51,431 nt of DNA from Elusimicrobiota bacterium (GTDB lineage Bacteria > Elusimicrobiota > Elusimicrobia > UBA1565), in assembly GCA_016196755.1 (NCBI GenBank), contig JACPXC010000052.1, positions 1 to 51,431 on the forward strand, given 5' to 3'. Positions 7,408 to 15,370 of the stretch are shown piece by piece; the stretch's first letter is position 1; each line of letters opens with the position of its first letter. The notes below the pieces were generated by a model that saw only the letters and a program-made list of their open reading frames with translations, made no database searches and was not told where the DNA came from. Both the position numbers and the translations under genes were made by a program.

Positions 7408-8257
7408 CATAAGGAACATCGTCGCGCCTCAGGTCCCAGCCCGACGGGTCCGGCCGCCGGAGGGCCTCCACGTCGAGGTCGCTGACGACGAGCTCCGGGT
7501 GCTGAGAGAGGTTGGCGAGCTTGAGGCCGTCGGGGCCGGCGAAGTGGCTCAGGCCGAAGTACTCCGCGGCAAAGGGCTTCTCCGCGCCGCGCCGGTTGGC
7601 GGCCCCGATGAAGACGCGGTGGCGTGCGGCGTCGGCCAGCGACTCGGGCTCCCACAGGCGGCGGGCCTTGCCCCCGGATTCGGCGGCCGGCGCGAAGATG
7701 ACGTCGGCGCCGGCGCGGGCCAGGGCGCGCGTCGCGGCGTCATAGTGCCGGTCGTAGCCCAGGACCACGCCGATGCGGCCCGCCGACGTCTCGAAGACCC
7801 GGGGTTCCGGCGCGCCCGACGAGAAGAGGGTCTTCTCCTCGGCGCGGACCCTGGCCCGGCGGACCCGGCCCAGGACGACGCCGCGCTCGTCGACGACGAC
7901 GGCGGCGTCGTAGCGGGACCCGGCGTCGAGCTCGTAGAGCGGGGCGACGACGATCAGCGCGTTCTCGTAGGCCGCCCGGCAGACCTCCTTGACGGTCGGG
8001 CCCTTGAGGGCGTCCTCGGCCAGGGCGAGCCACAGCGGGTCGGGGCTGGAGGCGAAATAGGGCGCGGCGAAGAGCTGGCCCAGGCAGACGACGCGCGCGC
8101 CCATGCCCTTGGCCTCGGCCGCCAGCCCGAGGTTGTGGGCCGCGTTGCAGCGCCGCAGCTCTTCGAGCTTCGGCTTGAGCTGGGCGAGGTCCTCGAGCCG
8201 GGCCGGCATGGCCGGGTAGGCGTTGGCGGTCTGGATCAGCGCGCAGCGGAGCATCAT
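7403..8257 (-). CDS. nitrilase-superfamily protein lacking the Glu-Lys-Cys triad (likely pseudoenzyme)
   Basis: A 284-residue carbon-nitrogen hydrolase-fold protein, closest in look to N-carbamoylputrescine amidase (LGQLFAAPYF, GPTVKEVC, FETSAGRIGVVLGYDRH). Active members use Glu, Lys and Cys. Here the Glu position is Q61 (LGQLF for L-x-E-L-F), the Lys position is R134 (LGRVRRAR for LGRYRKxH) and the Cys position is G167 (VVLGYD for xICYD). All three catalytic residues are therefore changed while the fold motifs around them are kept and the frame is intact. That argues for a maintained non-catalytic role, for example as a partner of the ammonia-lyase. Its ATG overlaps the TGA of that gene (ATGA). 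The second in-frame ATG directly follows. Confidence 0.85.
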   Translation of the reverse strand: MMLRCALIQTANAYPAMPARLEDLAQLKPKLEELRRCNAAHNLGLAAEAKGMGARVVCLGQLFAAPYFASSPDPLWLALAEDALKGPTVKEVCRAAYENALIVVAPLYELDAGSRYDAAVVVDERGVVLGRVRRARVRAEEKTLFSSGAPEPRVFETSAGRIGVVLGYDRHYDAATRALARAGADVIFAPAAESGGKARRLWEPESLADAARHRVFIGAANRRGAEKPFAAEYFGLSHFAGPDGLKLANLSQHPELVVSDLDVEALRRPDPSGWDLRRDDVPYV

Positions 8258-9393
8258 CCGGCGAGGACCTTCCGGTAGTTGGTCGGGTCGGTGGCGCCCT
8301 CGGTGTTGATCACGAGGACCGTGGCGGCCTCGTCGAGGCAGAGCTCCTCGCGGTCGATCTCGAGCTCGGGCTTGCGGCACAGGGCCAGGAGGCCCGCGAG
8401 TCCGGCGGCGCCGGACTCGCCGGCCTCGATGGCCGGGTCGCCGGACTCGGGGGCGGCCAGGGCGCGCATGGCCTCCTCGGCGAAGATGTCGTCGATGGCG
8501 AGGAAATAGTCCACGTGGTCCTTGAGCATGGGCCAGGACAAGAGCGACGGCGTCCCGCAGTTGAGGCCGGCCATGATGGAGTCCTGGGTCCCGTGGTCGG
8601 ACACCGGCTGGCCGCCGTCGCCCGCGATCGAGGCCAGCAGGCAGTCGGCCGAGACCGGCTCGACGACGGCCAAGGAAGGCCGGCGCCGGCCGGGGGTCCG
8701 GTAATGCATCACGCCCGCCCCGGCCAGGCCGCCGACGCCGGCTTGGAGGAATACCAGGTCGGGGGCGGGCAGCTTCTGCTCCTTGATCTGGCGGTCCGCC
8801 TCGATAAAGAGCGTGGCGTAGCCGGCCATGATCCAGCCCGGGACCTCTGCGCCCCTCGGGGCCGCGTGGTCCGAGATGAGCTGCCAGCCGCGCTTCCCGG
8901 ACTCCTCGGCGGCGCGGCGCGAGGCCGCGTCGTAGGTCCCGTCGACGAGCTTCACGTCGACGCCTTCGGCGAGGATCGCCGCCACGCGGGCCTTGGCCGT
9001 CCGCTTGGGCACGAAGATGACGGCGTTCTGCTCGAGGGTCCGCGCGGTCCAGGCTACGGCCCTGCCGTGGTTGCCGTCGGTGGCGGCGCAGAAGGTCACC
9101 GAGCCCGGCGCCGCCGCGCCGCCCCGGGCCTCGAGCCAGCGGTGCATCGCGTAGGAGGCCCCGAGGGCCTTGAAGGAGCCCAGCCCGAAGCGCGAGGACT
9201 CGTCCTTGACCAGGATCCCGCCGAGGCCGAACTCCTCGGAGAGGCCGGGCAGGGAGTAGAGCGGGGTGGGGCTGTAGCCCGGCAGGCCCTCGTGGAAGCG
9301 CAGAGCGTCGACGGGGACGGCGGGGACGGCGCCGCTCTCGTCTATGTGCCGGTTGAACTCGGAGCGGACCACGGGCGCGGCGCGCGGAGGCAT
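8254..9393 (-). CDS. dpaL: diaminopropionate ammonia-lyase
   Basis: A 379-residue PLP enzyme that converts 2,3-diaminopropionate to pyruvate and two ammonia. The family blocks are all there: GYSPTPLYSLPGL, VKDESSRFGLGSFKALG with the PLP lysine K75, CAATDGNHGRAVAW with D106, and LISDHAAPRGAEVPGWIMAGY with D175. D106 and D175 correspond to the two catalytic aspartates of the E. coli enzyme. The C-terminal INTEGATDPTNYRKVL block is also typical. It is about 20 residues shorter than the E. coli protein (398). It heads a two-gene unit with the nitrilase-like protein. Other PLP lyases such as threonine synthase are less likely because of the NHGR and GYSPTPL motifs. Confidence 0.88.
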   Translation of the reverse strand: MPPRAAPVVRSEFNRHIDESGAVPAVPVDALRFHEGLPGYSPTPLYSLPGLSEEFGLGGILVKDESSRFGLGSFKALGASYAMHRWLEARGGAAAPGSVTFCAATDGNHGRAVAWTARTLEQNAVIFVPKRTAKARVAAILAEGVDVKLVDGTYDAASRRAAEESGKRGWQLISDHAAPRGAEVPGWIMAGYATLFIEADRQIKEQKLPAPDLVFLQAGVGGLAGAGVMHYRTPGRRRPSLAVVEPVSADCLLASIAGDGGQPVSDHGTQDSIMAGLNCGTPSLLSWPMLKDHVDYFLAIDDIFAEEAMRALAAPESGDPAIEAGESGAAGLAGLLALCRKPELEIDREELCLDEAATVLVINTEGATDPTNYRKVLAG

Positions 9394-9399
9394 GGCCCC

Positions 9400-9405
9400 A
9401 TTATA
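9400..9405 (-). promoter_or_regulatory. -10 box TATAAT of the dpaL unit
   Basis: A perfect TATAAT on the minus strand ends 6 bases before the dpaL ATG (9391-9393), with no room for a Shine-Dalgarno sequence. TCGACG lies 17 bases further upstream and could serve as a weak -35. Confidence 0.7.
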
Positions 9406-9408
9406 AGT

Positions 9409-11361
9409 TCAGACCGCGGCGCCGTCGAGCGCCGCGGAGAGCTCGAGCGGCGAGCCGAGGCGGCGCGCGGGGTCCGGCTGCAGGGCGCGGGCCAGGATGT
9501 CGTCGATCTCGCGCGGCGCCGAGGCGCCGAGGTGCGGGAGCAGCGGCGCGAAGCGGCCCTCGCGCTTGGCCTGATAGAGCGCCATCCCCGAGCCCGAGAA
9601 CGGCAGGCGTCCGCTCAGCATCTCGTAGAGGCAGACGGCCAGGGCGTAGACGTCGGAGGCCGGCGCGGCGCGCCCCTCCTCCTGCTCGGGGGACATGTAG
9701 GGAGGAGTCCCCGCCACCGTGGACGGCGCCTGCGCGGTGAGCCGCGTCAGCGCGTCCTTGGAGGCCCGCGCGATCCCGAAGTCCATGACCCGCACCCGGC
9801 CGGAGCCGTCGAGCATGACGTTGGAGGGCTTGAGGTCGCGGTGGATCACGCCCTTCGAGTGCGCGTAGGCCACCGCGGCGCAGGCCTGGCCCAGGATCGC
9901 GCGCGCTTCCGCGAACGGCAGGAGCCCGCGCGCGCCGAGCAGGTCAGACAGCGTCCGGCCCTCGACGTGCTCGAAGACCAGGAAGGTCCCCTGCGGCGCC
10001 TCGAAGACGGTGTGGATGCGCACGATGCCGGGATGGTCCAGGGCCGAGACGATGCGCGCTTCCTTTATAAAGCGTTCGCGCTCGCGGGGGTCGGCGGCGA
10101 TCTCGTCGCGCATCTTCTTGAGCGCCACGATGCGGTCGAGCGCGGTGTCATGGGCCTTGTATACCACGCCCATCCCGCCGGCGCCCAGCGTCCCGACCAG
10201 CCGGTAGGGGCCGATGACGGATTCGTCGAGCAAGACCGGCTCGGCCTCCTCCTCCCGGCCGCGCCGGCCGTAGAGCAGGACGACGACGCCTATGCCCGCC
10301 GCTAACAGCGCGCCCCCGAAGAACATCGGCAGCGAGCGGCGGCGGGGCTCCGCGCGCCGCTCCGGCTGCGCGCCCGTCAGCAGGAAGGCGTCGGTGAAGA
10401 GCAGGTTCAGGTCCTGGTCGTCGGGCGGCGGACGCAGGCCCGCGCGCCGGAAGGTGTCTAGGACGCCGGCGCGCTCGCCGAGGCCGGCTTGGGCGAAGGC
10501 CAAGAGGCGCAGGGCGGCGGGGTGGTCCGGGCGCGCGCGCAGGACGGCGCTCGCGTCCTGCTTGGCGGCGGCGAAGTCCCGGTCCCGGCCGGCCGCCATC
10601 GCGCGCACCAGCAGTAGCGTGGAGTTGCCGTGGGCCAAGTCCAGCGCGCGGCCGGCGTCGGCGCGGGCCTGGGAGAAGCGTCCGAGGCGGAGCAGGGCCG
10701 TGGCGCGCAGGTTGAGGGCGCGGGCGTCGTCGGGGTCCGCCGAGACGGCCAGGGAAGCCTGTTTGACGGCGCCCTCGAAGTCGCCGACGATCAAGGCGGT
10801 GCGCGCCTCCTGCGAATGCTGCTCGGCCAGCCTCACCTCGGAGGGCGGCAGGCCCGCCGCGGGGTCCTCGAGGCGCGGTTCGGCCTCGGCGGGAGGGCCG
10901 GAATCCGGGCGCCGGTCCTCCCTGGCCGTCTCCTCGGGCGGCGGCCGGGCGGGCTGCGGCCCGCTCATGAAGGACCCCATCTTCTTGGCCGAAAGCTTGC
11001 TGATGGTCCTGGCCATCTGCGCGTATATTCCGTCCGGGTCGGCGGTCAGGGAGCGGGACGCCCAGTCGTTGGCCGTCTCCATGTCGCCGCTGTTGTAGGC
11101 CGAGAAGGCCCCCAGGGCCAGGGTCTTGGGGTCGGCGCGGCCGCCGCCGATGAGGGAGCCGTATAGCCCGGCGGCCTGGGCGTGGTCGCCGCTCTCGGCG
11201 AACTTCGCGGCCTCCGTGGCGCCTTGCTCCGGCGCGGGGCGGCGGTCGCCGTTCTCGTCGATGTTGAAGCCCCTGTCGAGGTCGGCGCCGGCATCGGCGT
11301 TGGGAAGCCCGAGGGCCGGGGCGGCCGCCGCCAGAGCCATGGCCGCGACGAGGAGCCGCAT
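9409..11361 (-). CDS. transmembrane Ser/Thr protein kinase with N-terminal extracytoplasmic TPRs
   Basis: A 650-residue protein with, in order, a signal peptide (MRLLVAAMALAAAAPALG), TPR-like helical repeats to about residue 330, one transmembrane helix at about 346-366 (MFFGGALLAAGIGVVVLLYG), and a C-terminal Hanks-type kinase domain from about 383 to 645. Kinase motifs are complete: GAGGMGVVYKA, K415, HRDLKPSN with D509, MDFGIA, MSPEQ. With an N-terminal signal peptide the TPR part should face the periplasm and the kinase the cytoplasm. That is the reverse of PknB/PrkC, whose kinase is N-terminal. It lies 2 bases downstream of a close paralogue, so the two are probably cotranscribed. Substrates and ligand are unknown. 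Confidence 0.9.
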   Translation of the reverse strand: MRLLVAAMALAAAAPALGLPNADAGADLDRGFNIDENGDRRPAPEQGATEAAKFAESGDHAQAAGLYGSLIGGGRADPKTLALGAFSAYNSGDMETANDWASRSLTADPDGIYAQMARTISKLSAKKMGSFMSGPQPARPPPEETAREDRRPDSGPPAEAEPRLEDPAAGLPPSEVRLAEQHSQEARTALIVGDFEGAVKQASLAVSADPDDARALNLRATALLRLGRFSQARADAGRALDLAHGNSTLLLVRAMAAGRDRDFAAAKQDASAVLRARPDHPAALRLLAFAQAGLGERAGVLDTFRRAGLRPPPDDQDLNLLFTDAFLLTGAQPERRAEPRRRSLPMFFGGALLAAGIGVVVLLYGRRGREEEAEPVLLDESVIGPYRLVGTLGAGGMGVVYKAHDTALDRIVALKKMRDEIAADPRERERFIKEARIVSALDHPGIVRIHTVFEAPQGTFLVFEHVEGRTLSDLLGARGLLPFAEARAILGQACAAVAYAHSKGVIHRDLKPSNVMLDGSGRVRVMDFGIARASKDALTRLTAQAPSTVAGTPPYMSPEQEEGRAAPASDVYALAVCLYEMLSGRLPFSGSGMALYQAKREGRFAPLLPHLGASAPREIDDILARALQPDPARRLGSPLELSAALDGAAV

Positions 11362-11363
11362 GC

Positions 11364-13466
11364 CTATGCCGGGACGGCGCCGAGGGCGGACGCCAGCTCG
11401 CGCGGCGAGCCGAGCCGGCGGGCGGGGTCGGGCTGGAGGGCGCGCGCGAGGAGCTCGTCGAGGCCCGCCGGCGTCGCGGGACCCAGGCGTGGGCCCAGCG
11501 GCGGGAAGCGGCCCTCGCGCTTCGCTTGATAGAGCGCCATGCCGGCGCCCGCGAACGGAGGCTCGCCGCTGAGCATCTCGTAGAGACAGACCGCCAGAGC
11601 GTAGACGTCGGAGGCCGGCGCGGCGCGGCCCTCCTCCTGCTCGGGGGCCATGTAGGGCGGGGTCCCCGAGGCGGTGGCCTGGGTCAGGCGGTCGAGGGCG
11701 TCCTTCATCGCGCGGGCGATCCCGAAGTCCATGACGCGGACGCGGCCAGCGGCGTCGACCATGATGTTGGAGGGCTTGAGGTCGCGGTGGATCACGCCCT
11801 TCGAGTGCGCGTAGGCCACCGCGTCGCAGGCCTGGCTGATGAGGCCGCGCGCCTCGGCGAACGGCAGCGCGCCGCGTTCGCCGAGGATGTCCGAGAGCGT
11901 CCGGCCCTCGACGTGCTCGAAGACCAGGAAGGTCCCCTGCGGGGCCTCGTGGATGGTGTGGATGCGGACGATGCCGGGATGGTCCAAGGCCGAGACGATG
12001 CGCGCTTCCTTTATAAAGCGTTCGCGCTCGCGGGGGTCGGCGGCGATCTCGTCGCGCATGCGCTTGAGGGCGACCAAGCGCTCGAGCTGGCCGTCCTGGG
12101 CTTTGTAGACGATGCCCATCCCGCCGGTTCCGAGAGTCCCGATCAGGCGGTAGGGCCCGATGACGGCCGGGTCTTCGGCGTAGGCGGGCCGCGGCGTGGG
12201 GGTGCGCCAGGCCGGCGCTCGCTCCTCCTCCTTGCCGCGGCGGCCGAAGGCCATGATGAGGCCGCCCACGAGGGCCGCCGCGCCGAGCGAGGCCGCGCCG
12301 ATGACGAGGCCCTTGGGCCGGCGGCCGCGGTTAAGGCTCCGCTCTTCGGCCGCGCGGCCGGTGAGCAGGAAGGCGTCGCTAAAAAGGAGGCTGGCGTCCT
12401 GATCGTCGGGAGGGGGGCGCAGGCCCGCGCGCTTGAAGGTGTCCAGCATCCCGGCGCGGTCCTTGAGGCCGGCTTGGGCGAAGGCCAGGAGGCGCAGGGC
12501 GGCGGGATGCTGGGGCTTCTGGCTCAGGGCCTGCTCCGCGTCGCGCTTGGCCGCCTCGTAGTCGCCGATGCGCCCGGCCGCCAAGCCGTGGACGAGCAGG
12601 AGCGGGGGATTGCCGTGGGCCAGGTCGAGGGCGCGCTCGGCTTCTTCCTTGGCCTCGGCGTAGCGTCTGAGCCGGACCAGGCTCACCGAGCGCAGGTGCC
12701 GGGCGCGCGAGTCCTCGGGGTCGGCCTTGATGGCCAGGTCGGCTTTCTGGACCGCGCGCACGAAGTCGCCGACCTTCAAGGCCGTGCGGGATTCCTCGGC
12801 GAAGCTTCCGGCCAGCGTCACCGCGGAGGGGACGACGCTCTCACCGGGCTGGCGGCGTTCGGAGGCTGGGGGACGCGCGTGCTCGGCCGGCAGGAAGGAC
12901 TCGGCCTCGCGGGCTTCCTCGGGCGGGGGGAGGTCCGCGCCCTTGCCGGGTTTGAAGTCGTCCATCTTGTTGGCCGTGAGCTTGTTGATGCTTCTGGCCA
13001 TCGAGGCGAAAGGTCCGGTGGGGTCCTCTTCCAGGACCCGCCCCGACCATGCGTGAGCTTTCTCGATGTCTCCGCTGTTGAAGGCGGAGAAGGCGCCCAT
13101 GGCGAAGGTCCGCGGGTCTTTGCGGCCCTTATAGATTTCTTCGTCGTAGTACTTGGTCGCTTCTTCGTACTTCTCCTCTTTGATATTCTTTTTGGCCACG
13201 GACAGCGGGTGGTTCTGCGGCAGGGGTGGAAGCGCGTGTTGGACCAAGGAAAACCCGGTGACCCCGCCCGCTCCGCCGTCGCTGGGGGCTACGCCGCCGA
13301 TTGAGGTGCCGCCGCCGTTGGTCGGATTCAGAATTCTCGCACCTATGCCCCCGCCCGGCTCGGAAGCCGGGCAAGGGATGGGTGCTCCGTTGGAATCCGT
13401 GCCACAATCGGCGTAGGCCTCGGACCATGCTAGGGCCGTGACGACGAGGGCCAGAATCAGCCGCAT
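11364..13466 (-). CDS. transmembrane Ser/Thr protein kinase with N-terminal extracytoplasmic TPRs (paralogue)
   Basis: A 700-residue paralogue of the next gene downstream, with the same order: signal peptide (MRLILALVVTALAWSEAYA), a mature N-terminus with an insertion rich in Gly/Pro, TPR-like repeats, a transmembrane helix (GAASLGAAALVGGLIMAF), then the kinase domain. Kinase motifs: GTGGMGIVYKA, VALKRM, HRDLKPSN with D562, MDFGIA, MAPEQ. Both are RD-type, so activation-loop phosphorylation is likely. The frame extends upstream to 14432 across corA, but the signal peptide and a TATATC box 8 bases before ATG 13464-13466 fix the start. Divergent from corA. Confidence 0.9.
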   Translation of the reverse strand: MRLILALVVTALAWSEAYADCGTDSNGAPIPCPASEPGGGIGARILNPTNGGGTSIGGVAPSDGGAGGVTGFSLVQHALPPLPQNHPLSVAKKNIKEEKYEEATKYYDEEIYKGRKDPRTFAMGAFSAFNSGDIEKAHAWSGRVLEEDPTGPFASMARSINKLTANKMDDFKPGKGADLPPPEEAREAESFLPAEHARPPASERRQPGESVVPSAVTLAGSFAEESRTALKVGDFVRAVQKADLAIKADPEDSRARHLRSVSLVRLRRYAEAKEEAERALDLAHGNPPLLLVHGLAAGRIGDYEAAKRDAEQALSQKPQHPAALRLLAFAQAGLKDRAGMLDTFKRAGLRPPPDDQDASLLFSDAFLLTGRAAEERSLNRGRRPKGLVIGAASLGAAALVGGLIMAFGRRGKEEERAPAWRTPTPRPAYAEDPAVIGPYRLIGTLGTGGMGIVYKAQDGQLERLVALKRMRDEIAADPRERERFIKEARIVSALDHPGIVRIHTIHEAPQGTFLVFEHVEGRTLSDILGERGALPFAEARGLISQACDAVAYAHSKGVIHRDLKPSNIMVDAAGRVRVMDFGIARAMKDALDRLTQATASGTPPYMAPEQEEGRAAPASDVYALAVCLYEMLSGEPPFAGAGMALYQAKREGRFPPLGPRLGPATPAGLDELLARALQPDPARRLGSPRELASALGAVPA

Positions 13467-13532
13467 CTCACCAGGATATACCGCCTCCCTCCACCGCGCC
13501 AGGGGGCCTTCCTCGACTACGCGTCCTAATGC

Positions 13533-13538
13533 GATAAT
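13533..13538 (+). promoter_or_regulatory. -10 box GATAAT of the corA operon
   Basis: GATAAT ends 6 bases before the GTG start of corA at 13545. It sits in the 78-base divergent gap between the kinase gene and corA. It predicts a leaderless five-gene mRNA. Confidence 0.6.
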
Positions 13539-13544
13539 CGCGCC

Positions 13545-14714
13545 GTGAGCAACGGGGAAGTCCCGGCCGCCGCCCCCGCGGCGCCCGCCGACCCGAAGGA
13601 GAAGAAGCGCCAGCGCCGCCGCCTGGGCCTGGAGCGCCGCTTCGCCAAGAAGGTAGCCGCCTCGCCCGGCATCACGGTCGAGGAGCTTTCCCAGCTCCCG
13701 TCGACCACCGACGTCGTCCGCATCACCTGCATCGACTACTCCCCGGACTCGGTCCAGGCGCGAGAGGTCCTCGACCTGCCGGCCTTCCTCGCCGAGCACC
13801 GGCCGCCCGGCACCACGGTGCGCTGGATCAACATCGACGGGCTCACCGACATGAAGGTCATCGAGGCCCTGGCGACGAAGTACCAGCTCCACCCGCTGGC
13901 CATCGAGGACCTCCTGCACCGCCCCCAGCGCCCCAAGGCCGACACCTACGGCGGGGGCCAGGGCGAACTGCAGGCTCGCATCTTCATCGTCGCGCGGATG
14001 CTGCGCCGCCTCGAGTCCGGCCTGCACGACGAGCAGGTCTCGATCTTCCTCGGCCACTCCACGGTCCTGACCTTCCAGGAGACCGCCGACGGCGACGTCT
14101 GGGACCCGATCCGGCTGCGCCTGAAATCGCCGGGCTCGCGCGTGCGCCAGAACGACGCCTCCTTCCTCGTCTATTCCCTGCTCGACGCCATCGTCGACCA
14201 CGTCTTCCCCATTCTCGAGCAGTACGGCGACCGCCTCGAGGACCTCGAGCTCAAGATCCTGGAGGACCCCGACCCGAGGGACTTCGCCAACATCCACAAG
14301 CTCAAGCGCGAGATGCTGCTGGTGCGCCGCGCCGTCTGGCCGATGCGCGAGCTCGTCAACAGCCTGCAGCGCGAGTCGCACGAGTGCCTCTCGGAGTCGA
14401 CCCGGCTCTACCTGCGCGACGTCTACGACCACGCGGTGCAGACCATCGACATCCTGGAGACCTACCGTGAAGTCGTGATCGGTCTGAGCGAGACGTATAT
14501 GACGGTGCTCTCCAATAAGTTGAACGAGATCATGAAAGTCCTGACGATGATCTCCGTCATCTTCATCCCGGTGACCTTCCTGTCGTCGGTGTTCGGCATG
14601 AACTTCACGAAGTTCCCCTGGGATTGGGCCTACTCCTTCGAGCTCTTCGCCCTGGGCTGCCTGGGCGTCACGCTCGGGATGTTCGTCTGGTTCAAGCGCC
14701 GCGGTTGGTTGTGA
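13545..14714 (+). CDS. corA: CorA-family magnesium/cobalt transporter
   Basis: A 389-residue divalent cation channel of the inner membrane. The long cytoplasmic N-terminal part carries a Lys/Arg-rich extension (residues 1-45, many R/K), then the CorA funnel domain (HPLAIEDLLHRPQRPK is the typical conserved block). Two C-terminal transmembrane helices follow, with the signature GMN in SSVFGMNFTKFP ending the first. A short basic tail (FKRRGWL) ends the protein, as in CorA. The start is GTG (VSNGEVP), supported by the -10 box. It is the first gene of a five-gene chain joined by GTGA overlaps. Confidence 0.93.
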   Translation: MSNGEVPAAAPAAPADPKEKKRQRRRLGLERRFAKKVAASPGITVEELSQLPSTTDVVRITCIDYSPDSVQAREVLDLPAFLAEHRPPGTTVRWINIDGLTDMKVIEALATKYQLHPLAIEDLLHRPQRPKADTYGGGQGELQARIFIVARMLRRLESGLHDEQVSIFLGHSTVLTFQETADGDVWDPIRLRLKSPGSRVRQNDASFLVYSLLDAIVDHVFPILEQYGDRLEDLELKILEDPDPRDFANIHKLKREMLLVRRAVWPMRELVNSLQRESHECLSESTRLYLRDVYDHAVQTIDILETYREVVIGLSETYMTVLSNKLNEIMKVLTMISVIFIPVTFLSSVFGMNFTKFPWDWAYSFELFALGCLGVTLGMFVWFKRRGWL

Positions 14715-15370
14715 AGGGACCGCGCGCCGTCATCCTCGACATGGACGGCGTCATGGTCGACAGCGAGCGCCACTGGCGCTTGAGCGAGGACGAGCACATC
14801 CGCCGCCTTCTGCCGGCTTGGTGCGAGGCCGACACCCAGGCCATCGTGGGCCTCGGCGTCGTGGACCTGTACCGCTGGCTGGTCAAGAACCGCGGCCTGA
14901 AGACCCCGGAGGCCGATTTCCTTTCGATGTGCGACCGCATGGCCGCCGACATCTACGGCAGCCGGGTCGCCGTGGCGCCGGACCTGGGCGCCCTGCTGGG
15001 CGAGCTCAAGCGGCGCGGGCTCAAGCTCGGCCTGGCCTCCTCCTCTCCCGCGGTCTGGGTGGGGCTCGTGCTCGACCGCTTCGGTCTGCGCGCGGACTTC
15101 TCGGCCGTGGCCACCGGCGACGAGACCCCCGGCCGCACCAAACCCGATCCCGACCTCTACTTGCTGGCCGCCGCGCGCCTCGGCGTGGCGCCCGCGGCCT
15201 GCGCGGCCGTCGAGGATTCGCGCTACGGCGTGCAGGCCGCCAAGAGCGCCGGGATGCGCTGCGTGGCCTACCGCGGGGCCGAGAACTCCGCCCAGGACCT
15301 CTCGGCCGCCGACGCCGAGGTCGGGGCGCTCCGCGACGTTCCCGCCGCCTTGGAGCGTCTCGCGTGGTGA
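14711..15370 (+). CDS. HAD-superfamily hydrolase (beta-phosphoglucomutase/phosphatase-like)
   Basis: A 219-residue soluble phosphatase or phosphomutase-like protein. HAD motifs in order: ILDMDGVMVDSE (nucleophile Asp and acid/base Asp), LASSSPA (motif II), GRTKPDPDLYLLAA (motif III lysine), AVEDSRYGVQAAKSAGM (motif IV). A helical cap lies between motifs I and II, as in subfamily IA members such as sugar-phosphate phosphatases. The substrate cannot be read from sequence. The GTG start shares bases with the corA stop (GTGA). Confidence 0.88.
   Translation: MKGPRAVILDMDGVMVDSERHWRLSEDEHIRRLLPAWCEADTQAIVGLGVVDLYRWLVKNRGLKTPEADFLSMCDRMAADIYGSRVAVAPDLGALLGELKRRGLKLGLASSSPAVWVGLVLDRFGLRADFSAVATGDETPGRTKPDPDLYLLAAARLGVAPAACAAVEDSRYGVQAAKSAGMRCVAYRGAENSAQDLSAADAEVGALRDVPAALERLAW

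Noticed and set aside
9409-9411. dpaL unit transcribed as read-through from the kinases
   Set aside because: The 15-base gap contains a perfect TATAAT placed 6 bases before dpaL, so an independent start is more likely, although read-through cannot be excluded.
13467-14432. Upstream extension of the second kinase frame
   Set aside because: It runs antisense through corA, and a signal peptide and -10 box mark the start at 13466.
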